A DNA stretch of 13,911 bases from an uncultured Oscillospiraceae bacterium (GCA_947624465.1 CANQKJ010000026.1:1-13911), one strand, 5' to 3'; positions 1 to 7,545 are shown, numbered from the stretch's first letter. Made by a program: numbers and translations. The notes: a model not told the origin generated them from the letters alone.

Positions 1-1716
1 GAGGAGCTGCTGCGCGCCGGCATGGAACAGGAGGTCCGGGTGGTCAAGACCGGCTGCTTCGGCCTGTGCGCCATGGGTCCCATCGTCATGGTGTTCCCCG
101 AGGGGGCCTGCTACACCCAGGTGAAGCTGGAGGACGTGGCCGAGATCGTGTCCGAGCACATCGTCAAGGGCCGCATCGTCACCCGCCTGCTCCACAAGGA
201 GGACGCCGAGACCGGCGCCGTCACCTCCCTGGCCGAGACCAATTTCTATAAGAACCAGATGCGCATCGCGCTGCGCAACTGCGGCGTCATCAACCCCGAG
301 TCCATCGACGAGTATATCGGCGTGGACGGCTATACCGCCCTGGAGCGCATCCTCACCGAGCAGATCCCGCCCCAGGAGATCATCGACTGCATCAAGAAGT
401 CCGGCCTCCGGGGCCGCGGCGGCGCCGGCTTCTCCACCGGCACCAAGTGGCAGTTTACATACGACGCCAAGAGCGACGACGGCGTGAAATTCGTGGCCTG
501 CAACGCCGACGAGGGCGACCCCGGCGCCTTCATGGACCGCTCCGTGCTGGAGGGCGACCCCTTCTCCGTCATCGAGGCCATGACCATCGCCGGCTACGCC
601 ATCGGCGCCCACCAGGGCTACATCTACATCCGCGCCGAGTACCCCATCGCCGTCAAGCGGCTGGAGATCGCCATCGGCCAGGCCAAGGACTACGGCCTGC
701 TGGGCAAGGACATCCTGGGCTCCGGCTTCGACTTCGACCTGGAGCTCCGCCTGGGCGCCGGCGCCTTCGTCTGCGGCGAGGAGACCGCCCTGATGACCTC
801 TATCGAGGGCCACCGCGGCGAACCCCGCCCCCGTCCCCCGTTCCCGGCGGTGAAGGGCCTGTTCCAGCGGCCCACCCTGCTGAACAACGTGGAGACCTAC
901 GCCAACATCACCTGGATCCTCAACAACGGCTGGGAGAAGTTCGCCGCCATCGGCACCGAGAAGTCCAAGGGCACCAAGGTGTTCGCCCTGGGCGGCAAGA
1001 TCACCAACACCGGCCTGGTGGAGATCCCCATGGGCACCACCCTGCGCACCATCGTGTACGACATCGGCGGCGGCTGCCCTGGCGGCAAGAAGTTCAAGGC
1101 CGCCCAGACCGGCGGCCCCTCCGGCGGCTGCATCCCCGCCTCCCTGATCGACACCCCCATCGACTACGACTCCCTGACGGCCATCGGCTCCATGATGGGC
1201 TCCGGCGGACTCATCATCATGGACGAGGACAACTGCATGGTGGATATCGCCAAGTTCTTCCTGGAGTTCTGCGTGGACGAGTCCTGCGGCAAGTGCACCC
1301 CCTGCCGCATCGGCACCAAGCGGCTGCTGGACCTGCTCACCAAGATCACCGACGGCAACGGCACCCTGGAGGATCTGGACACCATCGAGGAGCTGTGCTA
1401 CCACCTGAAAGACTCCTCCCTGTGCGCCCTGGGCCAGTCGGCCCCCAACCCGGTGCTGTCCACCCTGAAATACTTTAAGGACGAGTACATCGCCCACGTG
1501 GTGGAGAAGCGCTGCCCCGCCGGCGTGTGCAAGAAGCTGCTGAAATACGAGATCGTGGCCGACAAGTGCAAGGGCTGCACCCTCTGCGCCCGGAACTGCC
1601 CGGTGGGCGCCATCTCCGGCGTGGTGAAGGGTCCCCATTTCATCGACACCGAGAAGTGCATCAAGTGCGGCCTGTGCCAGTCCAACTGCCGGTTCGACGC
1701 CATTGTGAAGCACTGA
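1..1716 (+). CDS. hydB: NADH-binding (NuoF-like) subunit of [FeFe] hydrogenase, 5'-truncated
   Basis: This is the flavin and NAD(H) subunit of a multimeric, probably electron-bifurcating, cytoplasmic [FeFe] hydrogenase. The frame is open from base 1, so the Met at 22 is probably internal and the true start lies before the window; 571 residues are visible against roughly 600 or more in the family. Numbered from Met22: the second half of an N-terminal thioredoxin-like [2Fe-2S] domain (C12, C16; its first Cys pair is missing), the GRGGAGF nucleotide loop (131-137), the FMN loop CNADEGDPGAF (160-170), an SLBB region, the N3-type [4Fe-4S] site (C422, C425, C428, C468), and a C-terminal double [4Fe-4S] ferredoxin (C516/519/522/526 and C546/549/552/556). 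The ferredoxin tail separates it from complex I NuoF and fits HydB/HndC. hydA follows 16 bases later, and hydC is expected upstream. Whether it uses NAD or NADP cannot be read here. Confidence 0.93.
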   Translation, partial: EELLRAGMEQEVRVVKTGCFGLCAMGPIVMVFPEGACYTQVKLEDVAEIVSEHIVKGRIVTRLLHKEDAETGAVTSLAETNFYKNQMRIALRNCGVINPESIDEYIGVDGYTALERILTEQIPPQEIIDCIKKSGLRGRGGAGFSTGTKWQFTYDAKSDDGVKFVACNADEGDPGAFMDRSVLEGDPFSVIEAMTIAGYAIGAHQGYIYIRAEYPIAVKRLEIAIGQAKDYGLLGKDILGSGFDFDLELRLGAGAFVCGEETALMTSIEGHRGEPRPRPPFPAVKGLFQRPTLLNNVETYANITWILNNGWEKFAAIGTEKSKGTKVFALGGKITNTGLVEIPMGTTLRTIVYDIGGGCPGGKKFKAAQTGGPSGGCIPASLIDTPIDYDSLTAIGSMMGSGGLIIMDEDNCMVDIAKFFLEFCVDESCGKCTPCRIGTKRLLDLLTKITDGNGTLEDLDTIEELCYHLKDSSLCALGQSAPNPVLSTLKYFKDEYIAHVVEKRCPAGVCKKLLKYEIVADKCKGCTLCARNCPVGAISGVVKGPHFIDTEKCIKCGLCQSNCRFDAIVKH

Positions 1717-1732
1717 GAGAGGAGGGACGAAC

Positions 1733-3487
1733 ATGGAACAGAAAATGATCAATCTGACTATCGACAACATCCCCGTCACCGTCCCCGAGGGCACCACCGT
1801 GCTGGAGGCCGCCCGGGCCGCCGGCATCAAGATCCCCTCTCTGTGCTATCTGAAGGACGTCAACGAGATCGGCGCCTGCCGTATGTGCGTGGTGGAGGTC
1901 AAGGGCGCCCGCTCCCTGATGGCCTCCTGCGTCTACCCCGTGTCCGAGGGGATGGAGGTGCTGACCAACACCCCCAAGGTCCGCCACTCCCGCCAGCTCA
2001 CCTTGGAGCTGATGCTGTCCAACCACCGGATGGACTGCCTCACCTGCTCCCGGAACGAGCACTGCGAGCTGCGCCAGCTGGCCGCCGATCTGGGCATCGA
2101 CGCGGTCCGCTACGCCAACGACAATCTGAAGCCCCAGATCGAGGCCTCCGCCCTCCATCTGGTGCGGGACAACTCCAAGTGCGTGCTGTGCCGCCGCTGC
2201 GTGGCCGTGTGCCGCAAGCGCCAGTCGGTGGGCGTCATCGGCCCCAATGACCGGGGCTTCCGCACCCACATCGGCTCCGCCTTCGACCGGGACCTGGCCG
2301 AGGTGGACTGCGTCTCCTGCGGCCAGTGCATCGTGGCCTGCCCCACCGGCGCCCTTCAGGAGCAGGACTCCACCGCCGAGGTGCTGGCCGCCCTGCACGA
2401 CCCCAGCAAGCATGTGGTGGTGGGCCCCGCCCCCTCCGTCCGCGTCACCCTGGGCGAGTGCTTCGGCATGCCCGTGGGCACCAACGTGGAGGGCAAGATG
2501 GTCACCGCCCTGAAGCGCCTGGGCTTCGACAAGGTGTTCGACGTGGACACCGCCGCCGACTTCACCATCATGGAGGAGGGCACCGAGTTCCTGGAGCGGC
2601 TCCAGAACGGCGGCACCCTGCCCATGATCACCTCCTGCTCCCCCGGCTGGATCCGGTTCTGCGAGCAGCACTACCCCGACTTCATCCCCAACCTGTCCAC
2701 CTGCAAGTCTCCCCAGCAGATGTTCGGTGCCCTGGTGAAGAGCTACTACGCCGAAAAGGCGGGCATCGACCCCAAGGACATCTATGTGGTCTCCATCATG
2801 CCCTGCACCGCCAAGAAGTACGAGGTCAAGCGGGAGGAGCAGCGGATGAAGAACGGCTGTATGCCCGTGGACGCCGCCCTCACCACCCGTGAGCTGGGCC
2901 GCCTCATCACCCAGGCCGGCATGATGTTCGACCACCTGCCCGACGGGGAGTTCGACCCCATGCTGGGCGTCTCCACCGGCGCGTCGGTCATCTTCGGCGC
3001 CACCGGCGGCGTGATGGAGGCCGCGCTGCGCACCGTGGCCGCCAAGCTGATGGGCGACGATCAGGCCCCCCTGGAGTTCCACGAGGTCCGCGGCATCAAG
3101 GGCATCAAGGAGGCCTCCTACGAGCTGCCCGGCAGGACCGTGAAGGTCTGCGTGACCTCCGGCCTTGCCAACGCCAAGATCGTGCTGGACGGGGTCAGGT
3201 CCGGCGAGATGCAGTATGACTTCATCGAGTTCATGGCCTGCCCCGGCGGCTGCGTCAACGGCGGCGGCCAGCCCCTGCACTCCGCCATCACCCGGTCCTT
3301 CACCGACCTGCGGGGCCTCCGGGCCGCCGCCCTGTACAGCCAGGACGAGGGCATGGAGTACCGCCGGAGCCACCTGAGCCCGGTGGTCAAGGAGGTCTAC
3401 GAGACCTACCTGGGCGAGCCCGGCGGCCACAAGGCCCACGAGATCCTTCACTGCACCTATGTGCCCCAGACCCGCTACCGTATCTGA
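1733..3487 (+). CDS. hydA: [FeFe] hydrogenase catalytic subunit (group A, bifurcating type)
   Basis: This subunit reduces protons or oxidises H2 at an H-cluster and passes electrons to HydB. At 584 residues its order is: N-terminal [2Fe-2S] ferredoxin (C38, C49, C52, C66), a His-Cys [4Fe-4S] site (H98, C102, C105, C111), two [4Fe-4S] clusters (C150/153/156/160 and C193/196/199/203), then the H-cluster domain with L1 TSCSPGW (300-306), L2 MPCTAKK (356-362) and L3 ACPGGCVNGGGQP from 502, followed by a small-subunit-like tail ending near 584. L1 has Ser where the textbook motif has a second Cys. From memory this form is common in HydA of trimeric enzymes, so I expect an active enzyme. The start ATG follows AGGAGG with 7 bases spacing; Met5 is a less likely start. 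It is co-transcribed with hydB and ends just before a strong terminator. There is no C-terminal thioredoxin-like extension. Confidence 0.95.
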   Translation: MEQKMINLTIDNIPVTVPEGTTVLEAARAAGIKIPSLCYLKDVNEIGACRMCVVEVKGARSLMASCVYPVSEGMEVLTNTPKVRHSRQLTLELMLSNHRMDCLTCSRNEHCELRQLAADLGIDAVRYANDNLKPQIEASALHLVRDNSKCVLCRRCVAVCRKRQSVGVIGPNDRGFRTHIGSAFDRDLAEVDCVSCGQCIVACPTGALQEQDSTAEVLAALHDPSKHVVVGPAPSVRVTLGECFGMPVGTNVEGKMVTALKRLGFDKVFDVDTAADFTIMEEGTEFLERLQNGGTLPMITSCSPGWIRFCEQHYPDFIPNLSTCKSPQQMFGALVKSYYAEKAGIDPKDIYVVSIMPCTAKKYEVKREEQRMKNGCMPVDAALTTRELGRLITQAGMMFDHLPDGEFDPMLGVSTGASVIFGATGGVMEAALRTVAAKLMGDDQAPLEFHEVRGIKGIKEASYELPGRTVKVCVTSGLANAKIVLDGVRSGEMQYDFIEFMACPGGCVNGGGQPLHSAITRSFTDLRGLRAAALYSQDEGMEYRRSHLSPVVKEVYETYLGEPGGHKAHEILHCTYVPQTRYRI

Positions 3488-3506
3488 GCCAAAATCTGAC
3501 CGCAGA

Positions 3507-3538
3507 GGTCCCCGAGCCCCGGCTCGGGGACCTTTTTT
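3507..3538 (+). terminator. Rho-independent terminator of the hydrogenase operon
   Basis: Two perfect 12-base arms, GGTCCCCGAGCC and GGCTCGGGGACC, flank a two-base loop (or 11 bp with a four-base loop) and run straight into six T residues. It lies 20 bases after the hydA stop codon and separates the hydrogenase genes from the next transcription unit. Confidence 0.93.
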
Positions 3539-3561
3539 GCCCCGCCCGGACCACGGCGGCA

Positions 3562-3590
3562 TTGACGGCGGCCGCCGCAGGGAGTAAACT
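3562..3590 (+). promoter_or_regulatory. Candidate sigma-A promoter for the decarboxylase-holB-ricT unit
   Basis: TTGACG at 3562-3567 and TAAACT at 3585-3590 are 17 bases apart, close to the housekeeping consensus. The site lies between the hydrogenase terminator and the next start codon and would give a leader of roughly 20 bases. It was judged by eye only. Confidence 0.55.
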
Positions 3591-3617
3591 GGAGCTATCC
3601 TGAGACGGGACGGTGAC

Positions 3618-4934
3618 ATGATGCCCACTCCTCTGTATGACTTGCTGCGCTCTCTGGCGGACAGGGACCTGCTGCGCCTGGATATGCCGGGGCACCACGG
3701 CCTGCCCCTGCCCTATGACCTCCCCTGGCCGACGGACCTGGACTGCACCGAAAATGGCCTCTCCGGGGACCTGTTCGGGGGCGGGCGGGACGCCATCGCG
3801 GCGGCGGAGGAGCTGTGGGCGGAGCGGTTCGGCTTCGACGCCTGCCTGTTCCTCACCGGAGGCTCCACCCAGGGGGTCCACGCCGGGCTGGCCCTGCTGG
3901 CGGGGGCGGGGGGACACGTCGCCCTGGACCGGGGGGCCCACCGCTCGGCTTACAACGCCCTGGCCCTGCTGGACCTGACCCCCCACTATCTTCCCCGGCC
4001 CTGGCTGGAGCGGGAGGGCGTTACCGGGCCCATCGACCCGGACCAGGTGGAAAAACTGCTGGATGACCGCCCGGAAATAAAAACGATTTGTATTACATCG
4101 CCCACATATTACGGCGTGTTGTCGGATATCCCCGCCATCGCGGCGGTCTGCCATGCCTACGGGGCCAGGCTGATGGTGGACGGGGCCCACGGCGCCCACC
4201 TGCCCTTTCTGGGGTATGAGGGCTATTCCGCCGCCGACGCGGTGGTGATGTCCGCCCACAAGGCCCTGCCCGCGCCGGGGCAGACCGCATTGCTGTTCGC
4301 CAACGGGTCATCGCTGGACGATCTCCGCCGGGTGGGGAGCCTCTACGGCTCGTCGTCCCCCTCCTATGTGATGATGGCCGCTTTGGACCTGGCGCGGGAC
4401 TACATGGAGCGGGAGGGGACCACCAAATACCGGGAGACGGCGGCCTCCGCGGCTGCCCTCCGGGAGAAGTATCCGGCGCTGGGGGAGGTCCCCGGCCTGA
4501 CCCTGGATCCCGCCCGGCTCACCCTCCTGTGCGGGGACGGCTTCGCCCTGGCGGACCGCCTCCGGGAGAAGGGCTGCCTGCCCGAGTTGGCGGATATGGG
4601 CCATGTGGTGTTCATCTGCACCTGCGCCGACTCACCGGAGCGGTTCGCCCGGCTGGACGGCCTGCTGGCGGCGGAGGACTGGTCAAATCCCGCCCATTGT
4701 CCACCCCCGCCCGCTTTGCCGCCCATGGCCCTCGCCCCGCGGGAGGCCCTGTTCGCCCCGAGAGAGGCCGTCCCGCTGGCATCGTCAGAGGACCGGATCG
4801 CGGCGGAACAGATCGCCCCCTATCCCCCCGGGGTGCCCGTGGTGGCCCCCGGCGAGGTCATCACGAAAAAAACTCTGGCCTATTTGAAGCAAATAGGTTA
4901 TAATAGTGAGTTGGTAAGCGTAATTCGCCCCTGA
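3618..4934 (+). CDS. Orn/Lys/Arg decarboxylase-family PLP enzyme (YaaO/SpeA-like)
   Basis: This is a PLP-dependent fold-type I enzyme of the prokaryotic ornithine/lysine/arginine decarboxylase family, 438 residues. Visible marks: MPGHHG near the N-terminus (canonical PGHK), GGSTQG for the PLP phosphate (about 79-84), SPTYYG, DGAHGAH (188-194) with the PLP-nitrogen Asp, SAHKALPAPGQ with the Schiff-base lysine K215, and the C-terminal YPPGVP...PGEVIT signature. The family usually has DEAHGAH, so Gly replaces Glu here. It is somewhat shorter than Bacillus YaaO, and the substrate cannot be assigned. ATG codons at 3618 and 3621 are both possible; neither has a strong Shine-Dalgarno (GGGA lies 7 bases before 3618). 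It is followed after 22 bases by holB, matching the yaaO...holB-yaaT neighbourhood of Bacillus, but without tmk. The last 20 or so codons are unusually AT-rich and contain a TATAAT. Confidence 0.85.
   Translation: MMPTPLYDLLRSLADRDLLRLDMPGHHGLPLPYDLPWPTDLDCTENGLSGDLFGGGRDAIAAAEELWAERFGFDACLFLTGGSTQGVHAGLALLAGAGGHVALDRGAHRSAYNALALLDLTPHYLPRPWLEREGVTGPIDPDQVEKLLDDRPEIKTICITSPTYYGVLSDIPAIAAVCHAYGARLMVDGAHGAHLPFLGYEGYSAADAVVMSAHKALPAPGQTALLFANGSSLDDLRRVGSLYGSSSPSYVMMAALDLARDYMEREGTTKYRETAASAAALREKYPALGEVPGLTLDPARLTLLCGDGFALADRLREKGCLPELADMGHVVFICTCADSPERFARLDGLLAAEDWSNPAHCPPPPALPPMALAPREALFAPREAVPLASSEDRIAAEQIAPYPPGVPVVAPGEVITKKTLAYLKQIGYNSELVSVIRP
4899..4904 (+). promoter_or_regulatory. Possible internal -10 element for holB-ricT
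   Basis: A perfect TATAAT lies inside the last codons of the decarboxylase gene, about 53 bases before the holB start. The surrounding codons are AT-rich in an otherwise GC-rich gene. The hexamer 17 bases upstream (TGGCCT at 4876-4881) is a poor -35 box and no extended -10 TG is seen, so this is only a candidate secondary promoter. Confidence 0.3.
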
Positions 4935-4956
4935 ATGGCCGGAAGGAGGGCTTTTC

Positions 4957-5718
4957 GTGAATATCGATCTGCCCGCCTCCCTGTCCCACGCCTACCTCAT
5001 CACCGGCGGCAGCGGGGAGAGCCGCGCCGCCCTGGCGAAGCGTCTGGCCGCCGCTTACCTGTGCGAGGGGGACGGCCCCGTCCCCTGCGGCGTGTGCCGG
5101 CACTGCCGGAAGGCCGCGGCGGGCATCCACCCGGACGTGACCGTCCTGGGGCCGCCGCCGGACAAGAGGGAGATCGGCGTGGACCAGGCCCGGACCCTCC
5201 GGTCCGACGCCTATATCCGCCCCAACGAGGGCCGGCGCAAGGTATACATCGTCGACCCGGCGGACGCCATGAACCCCGCCGCCCAGAACGCCCTGCTGAA
5301 GGTGCTGGAGGACGGCCCCGCCTACGCCGCCTTCCTGCTGCTGGCCGCCGAGCCGGGGAAACTGCTGGACACGGTGCGCTCCAGGTGCGAGCCCTTTCCC
5401 CTCCCCCCGGAGGAGGCCCCCGTGGACCCGGAGCTGTCGGAACAGGCGGAGGAGCTGGCCGAGCTGCTGCTGACCGGGGACGAGTTCGCGGTGGCGAAGG
5501 GGCTCACCGCTCTGGAGCTGGAAAGGCCCAGGGCCGACCAGCTCGCCGCCCTGCTGGGAGAGACGGAAAATCAAATCGCCAGACGGCTGGCCGCCCATCC
5601 GGCCAGGGGCGCCCGGGTCCTGCGGGCGCTGAAGGCCTGCCGGGAGAACGCGGTGTTCAACCCCGGCGCGGGGCATACCCTGGGCTGGATCGCCGCCGCC
5701 CTGTTCCAAGAGGCGTGA
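4957..5718 (+). CDS. holB: DNA polymerase III delta' (clamp-loader) subunit
   Basis: This is a subunit of the clamp loader that places the beta sliding clamp on DNA. The start is a GTG preceded by GGAAGGAGG with 7 bases spacing. Features of the 253-residue protein: HAYLITG entry to an AAA+ domain, a degenerate Walker A GGSGESR (17-23) with Arg where ATP-binding subunits have Lys, a zinc site C36/C44/C47/C50, a Walker B-like IVDPADAMN (98-106), NALLKVLE (111-118), and the SRC motif (142-144) whose Arg serves as the arginine finger for a neighbouring subunit. Delta' commonly does not hydrolyse ATP, which fits the Walker A change. The protein is short (Bacillus delta' is near 330 residues), and the shortfall is in the C-terminal collar domain. 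It sits between the decarboxylase and ricT, a conserved Firmicutes order; ricT starts 32 bases later. Confidence 0.9.
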   Translation: MNIDLPASLSHAYLITGGSGESRAALAKRLAAAYLCEGDGPVPCGVCRHCRKAAAGIHPDVTVLGPPPDKREIGVDQARTLRSDAYIRPNEGRRKVYIVDPADAMNPAAQNALLKVLEDGPAYAAFLLLAAEPGKLLDTVRSRCEPFPLPPEEAPVDPELSEQAEELAELLLTGDEFAVAKGLTALELERPRADQLAALLGETENQIARRLAAHPARGARVLRALKACRENAVFNPGAGHTLGWIAAALFQEA

Positions 5719-5750
5719 CCCCCCATCCTTTCGATATTGGAGGACATCCC

Positions 5751-6959
5751 ATGACTGAGATCATCAGCGTCCGCTTCAGAAGCGGCGGAAAACAATACTA
5801 TTTCGATCCCCTGGGCCAGCAGGTAGCCGAGGGCCAGGCCGTCATCGTGGAGACGGGCAAGGGCCTGGAGTACGGCACCTGCGTCAAGGGCAACACCGCC
5901 ATCGACGACGAGGCGGTGGTCCAGCCCCTCCGCCCCCTGGTGCGTCTGGCCACTGAGAAGGATGAAAAGCAGGTGCGGGACAACCGCCGCCGGGAGAAGG
6001 ACGCTCTGCGCATCTGCCAGCAGCTCATCAGCCAGCACGGCCTGGAGATGAAGCTGGTGGATGTGGAGTACAGCTTCGACGGCTCCAAGATCATCTTCTT
6101 CTTCACCTCCGACGGGCGGGTGGACTTCCGGGCCCTGGTGAAGGACCTGGCCGGCATCCTCCGGGTCCGCATCGAGCTGCGGCAGATCGGCGTCCGGGAC
6201 GAGGCCCGGATGCTGGGCGGCTTCGGCATCTGCGGCAAGCCCTTCTGCTGCGCCCAGTTCCTGGGCGAGTTCCAGCCGGTGTCCATCAAGATGGCCAAGA
6301 CCCAGAACCTGTCCCTGAACCCCACCAAGATCTCCGGCACCTGCGGGCGGCTCATGTGCTGCCTCAAGTACGAGGAGGACGCCTATGAGGACGCGGTGAA
6401 GCACTGCCCCCGGCAGGACTCCTTCGTGGAGTGCCCCGACGGGGTGGGGGTGGTGTCCTCCGTCAACCTGCTGAAGGAACAGGTGAAGGTGAAGCTGGAG
6501 GACTCCACCGAACAGCCCAAGAGCTACCTCACCAGCGAGATCCGGGTGGTGCGCTCCGGCAAGGGCAGGCGGCCCGAGGACTATGTGGCTCCGCCCGCCT
6601 CCGAGCTGGAGAAGCTCCGGGATCCCCAGGCGGAGGCCGCCCGCACCGGCCGCCGGCTGGACGCCCCCGCTGACCTCTCCGCCGTTTTGGACCGCTATCT
6701 GGGGGAGCAGCCCCAGTCCGAGGACCCCAAGAAGGGCAAGACCCGCTCCCGCCGCAAAAACGGCGGCAAAGAGGCCCGGCCCGCCCAGGAGCGGCCCGCC
6801 GCCGAGCGCCCCGCCGCCAAAGCCGTCCGGCAGGCGGCCGCCCAGGGGGAGACCGCCCCGGCGGAGGAAAAGCCCGCCGCCCCGTCCGGCGCCGCCCATC
6901 ACCGCCGCCACTGGCGGCCCCACCGCCACCACAAGTCCGGCGGCCAATCCCAGAACTGA
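5751..6959 (+). CDS. ricT: PSP1-domain protein RicT (YaaT) with long basic C-terminal tail
   Basis: RicT (YaaT) works with RicA and RicF in Bacillus as an Fe-S complex that binds RNase Y and affects mRNA maturation, sporulation and competence. The 402-residue protein starts at ATG 5751 behind GGAGG (7 bases spacing). The frame is open further upstream, but only as an out-of-frame shadow of holB. The core (about 1-275) begins MTEIISVRFRSGGKQYYF, contains the PSP1 domain and keeps the conserved cysteines: CGKPFCC (C161, C166, C167) and CGRLMCC (C198, C203, C204). Residues from about 276 to 402 are an extra tail not found in the ~275-residue Bacillus protein. The tail has an EKLRDPQAEAARTGRRLD segment, then Ala/Pro/Lys/Arg-rich low complexity, and ends in a His/Arg cluster (HHRRHWRPHRHHK). 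The tail may bind RNA, but this is a guess. A terminator follows. Confidence 0.92.
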   Translation: MTEIISVRFRSGGKQYYFDPLGQQVAEGQAVIVETGKGLEYGTCVKGNTAIDDEAVVQPLRPLVRLATEKDEKQVRDNRRREKDALRICQQLISQHGLEMKLVDVEYSFDGSKIIFFFTSDGRVDFRALVKDLAGILRVRIELRQIGVRDEARMLGGFGICGKPFCCAQFLGEFQPVSIKMAKTQNLSLNPTKISGTCGRLMCCLKYEEDAYEDAVKHCPRQDSFVECPDGVGVVSSVNLLKEQVKVKLEDSTEQPKSYLTSEIRVVRSGKGRRPEDYVAPPASELEKLRDPQAEAARTGRRLDAPADLSAVLDRYLGEQPQSEDPKKGKTRSRRKNGGKEARPAQERPAAERPAAKAVRQAAAQGETAPAEEKPAAPSGAAHHRRHWRPHRHHKSGGQSQN

Positions 6960-6970
6960 GCGCCATCCAG

Positions 6971-7002
6971 GCCCCGCTGTGTACCTCACGGCGGGGCTTT
7001 TT
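6971..7002 (+). terminator. Rho-independent terminator after ricT
   Basis: Arms GCCCCGCTGTG and CACGGCGGGGC pair over 11 bp with one T-G wobble, enclose the loop TACCT, and are followed by five T residues. It closes the decarboxylase-holB-ricT unit and isolates the sigma/serpin operon. Confidence 0.9.
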
Positions 7003-7024
7003 CAAATATTTTTTCATCCCGCGC

Positions 7025-7054
7025 AACCTTTTCGGCCCGTGCAGGGTATTTGAT
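7025..7054 (+). promoter_or_regulatory. Candidate ECF-sigma-dependent promoter (likely autoregulated)
   Basis: AACCTTTT at 7025-7032, preceded by GC, resembles the AAC-containing -35 elements of many ECF sigma factors. GGTATTTGAT at 7045-7054 lies at suitable -10 distance. No good TTGACA/TATAAT pair is present in this gap, which holds the only promoter position for the sigma/serpin genes. The match is by recollection of ECF promoter shape, not by computation, and the exact -10 hexamer is uncertain. Confidence 0.4.
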
Positions 7055-7074
7055 ACAGAGAGGAGGCAAGGCCC

Positions 7075-7542
7075 ATGACCCAGGAGGAGCGCACCCAGGC
7101 GGTAGAGCGCTGGGGCGACATGGTGTGGCGGCTGGCGCTGGCCCGCACCGCCAACGTCCCGGACGCGGAGGACGTGTTCCAGGAGGTCTTTCTGCGCTTT
7201 TTCCGCCATGAGGACGAGCTGAAAAGCGACGAGCACCGCAAGGCGTGGCTCATCCGCTGCACGGTGAACCGGGCCAACAGCCTGTTCTCCTCCCCCTGGC
7301 GGAAGCGCGCCCTCCCGCTGGAGGTGGCCGCCCAGGTGGGGGTGGAGGACGAGTACCGCGAGGTGTACAGCGCGGTGCTGTCCCTGCCCGCACGATACCG
7401 GGCGGTGATCCATCTGCACTATTTCGAGGGGCTTTCGGTGGCGGAGATCGCCGGGACCCTGGATCTGCCGGAGGGCACGGTAAAGTCCCAGCTCAGCCGG
7501 GGCCGGGCCTTCCTGCGGGACCTGCTGAACGAGGAGGTATGA
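7075..7542 (+). CDS. ECF-type RNA polymerase sigma factor
   Basis: A 155-residue group IV (ECF) sigma-70 factor with only regions 2 and 4. Region 2 includes DAEDVFQEVFLRFFRH (30-45), the core-binding and -10 recognition part, and AWLIRCTVNRA (57-67). Region 4 includes LPARYRAVIHLHYFEGLS and the helix-turn-helix VAEIAGTLDLPEGTVKSQLS (122-141) for -35 recognition. The start ATG follows AGGAGG with 8 bases spacing. It is the first gene of an operon with two serpins and is preceded by a candidate ECF-type promoter, suggesting autoregulation. No separate anti-sigma gene is present; the next protein begins with an anti-sigma-like cytoplasmic segment and is probably its regulator. There is no long C-terminal extension, so control by a partner protein is more likely than by an internal domain. 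The subfamily could not be assigned. Confidence 0.93.
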   Translation: MTQEERTQAVERWGDMVWRLALARTANVPDAEDVFQEVFLRFFRHEDELKSDEHRKAWLIRCTVNRANSLFSSPWRKRALPLEVAAQVGVEDEYREVYSAVLSLPARYRAVIHLHYFEGLSVAEIAGTLDLPEGTVKSQLSRGRAFLRDLLNEEV

Positions 7543-7545
7543 GCG

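Noticed and set aside
447..1478. Open frame on the plus strand inside hydB
   Set aside because: Arg/Pro/Gly-rich shadow of hydB in another frame, with no start signal.
1661..3628. Long open frame on the minus strand opposite hydA
   Set aside because: It is a Gly/Ala/His/Leu-rich shadow with no recognisable domain. GC-rich genes with G/C-ending codons leave the opposite strand open, and the plus strand has a perfect HydA.
4935..5750. In-frame upstream extension of ricT that would make a 674-residue protein starting at 4935
   Set aside because: This part lies out of frame over holB, has Arg/Pro/Gly-rich shadow composition, and ricT has a good ribosome-binding site at 5739 and the conserved family N-terminus at 5751.
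5571..6989. Long minus-strand open frames opposite ricT, the serpins, CLC and gap (also 6529-7938, 8586-9893, 10677-12110, 12117-13154)
   Set aside because: These have the same low-complexity shadow composition, no ribosome-binding sites and no domain signals. Each overlaps a convincing plus-strand gene and some run across terminators.
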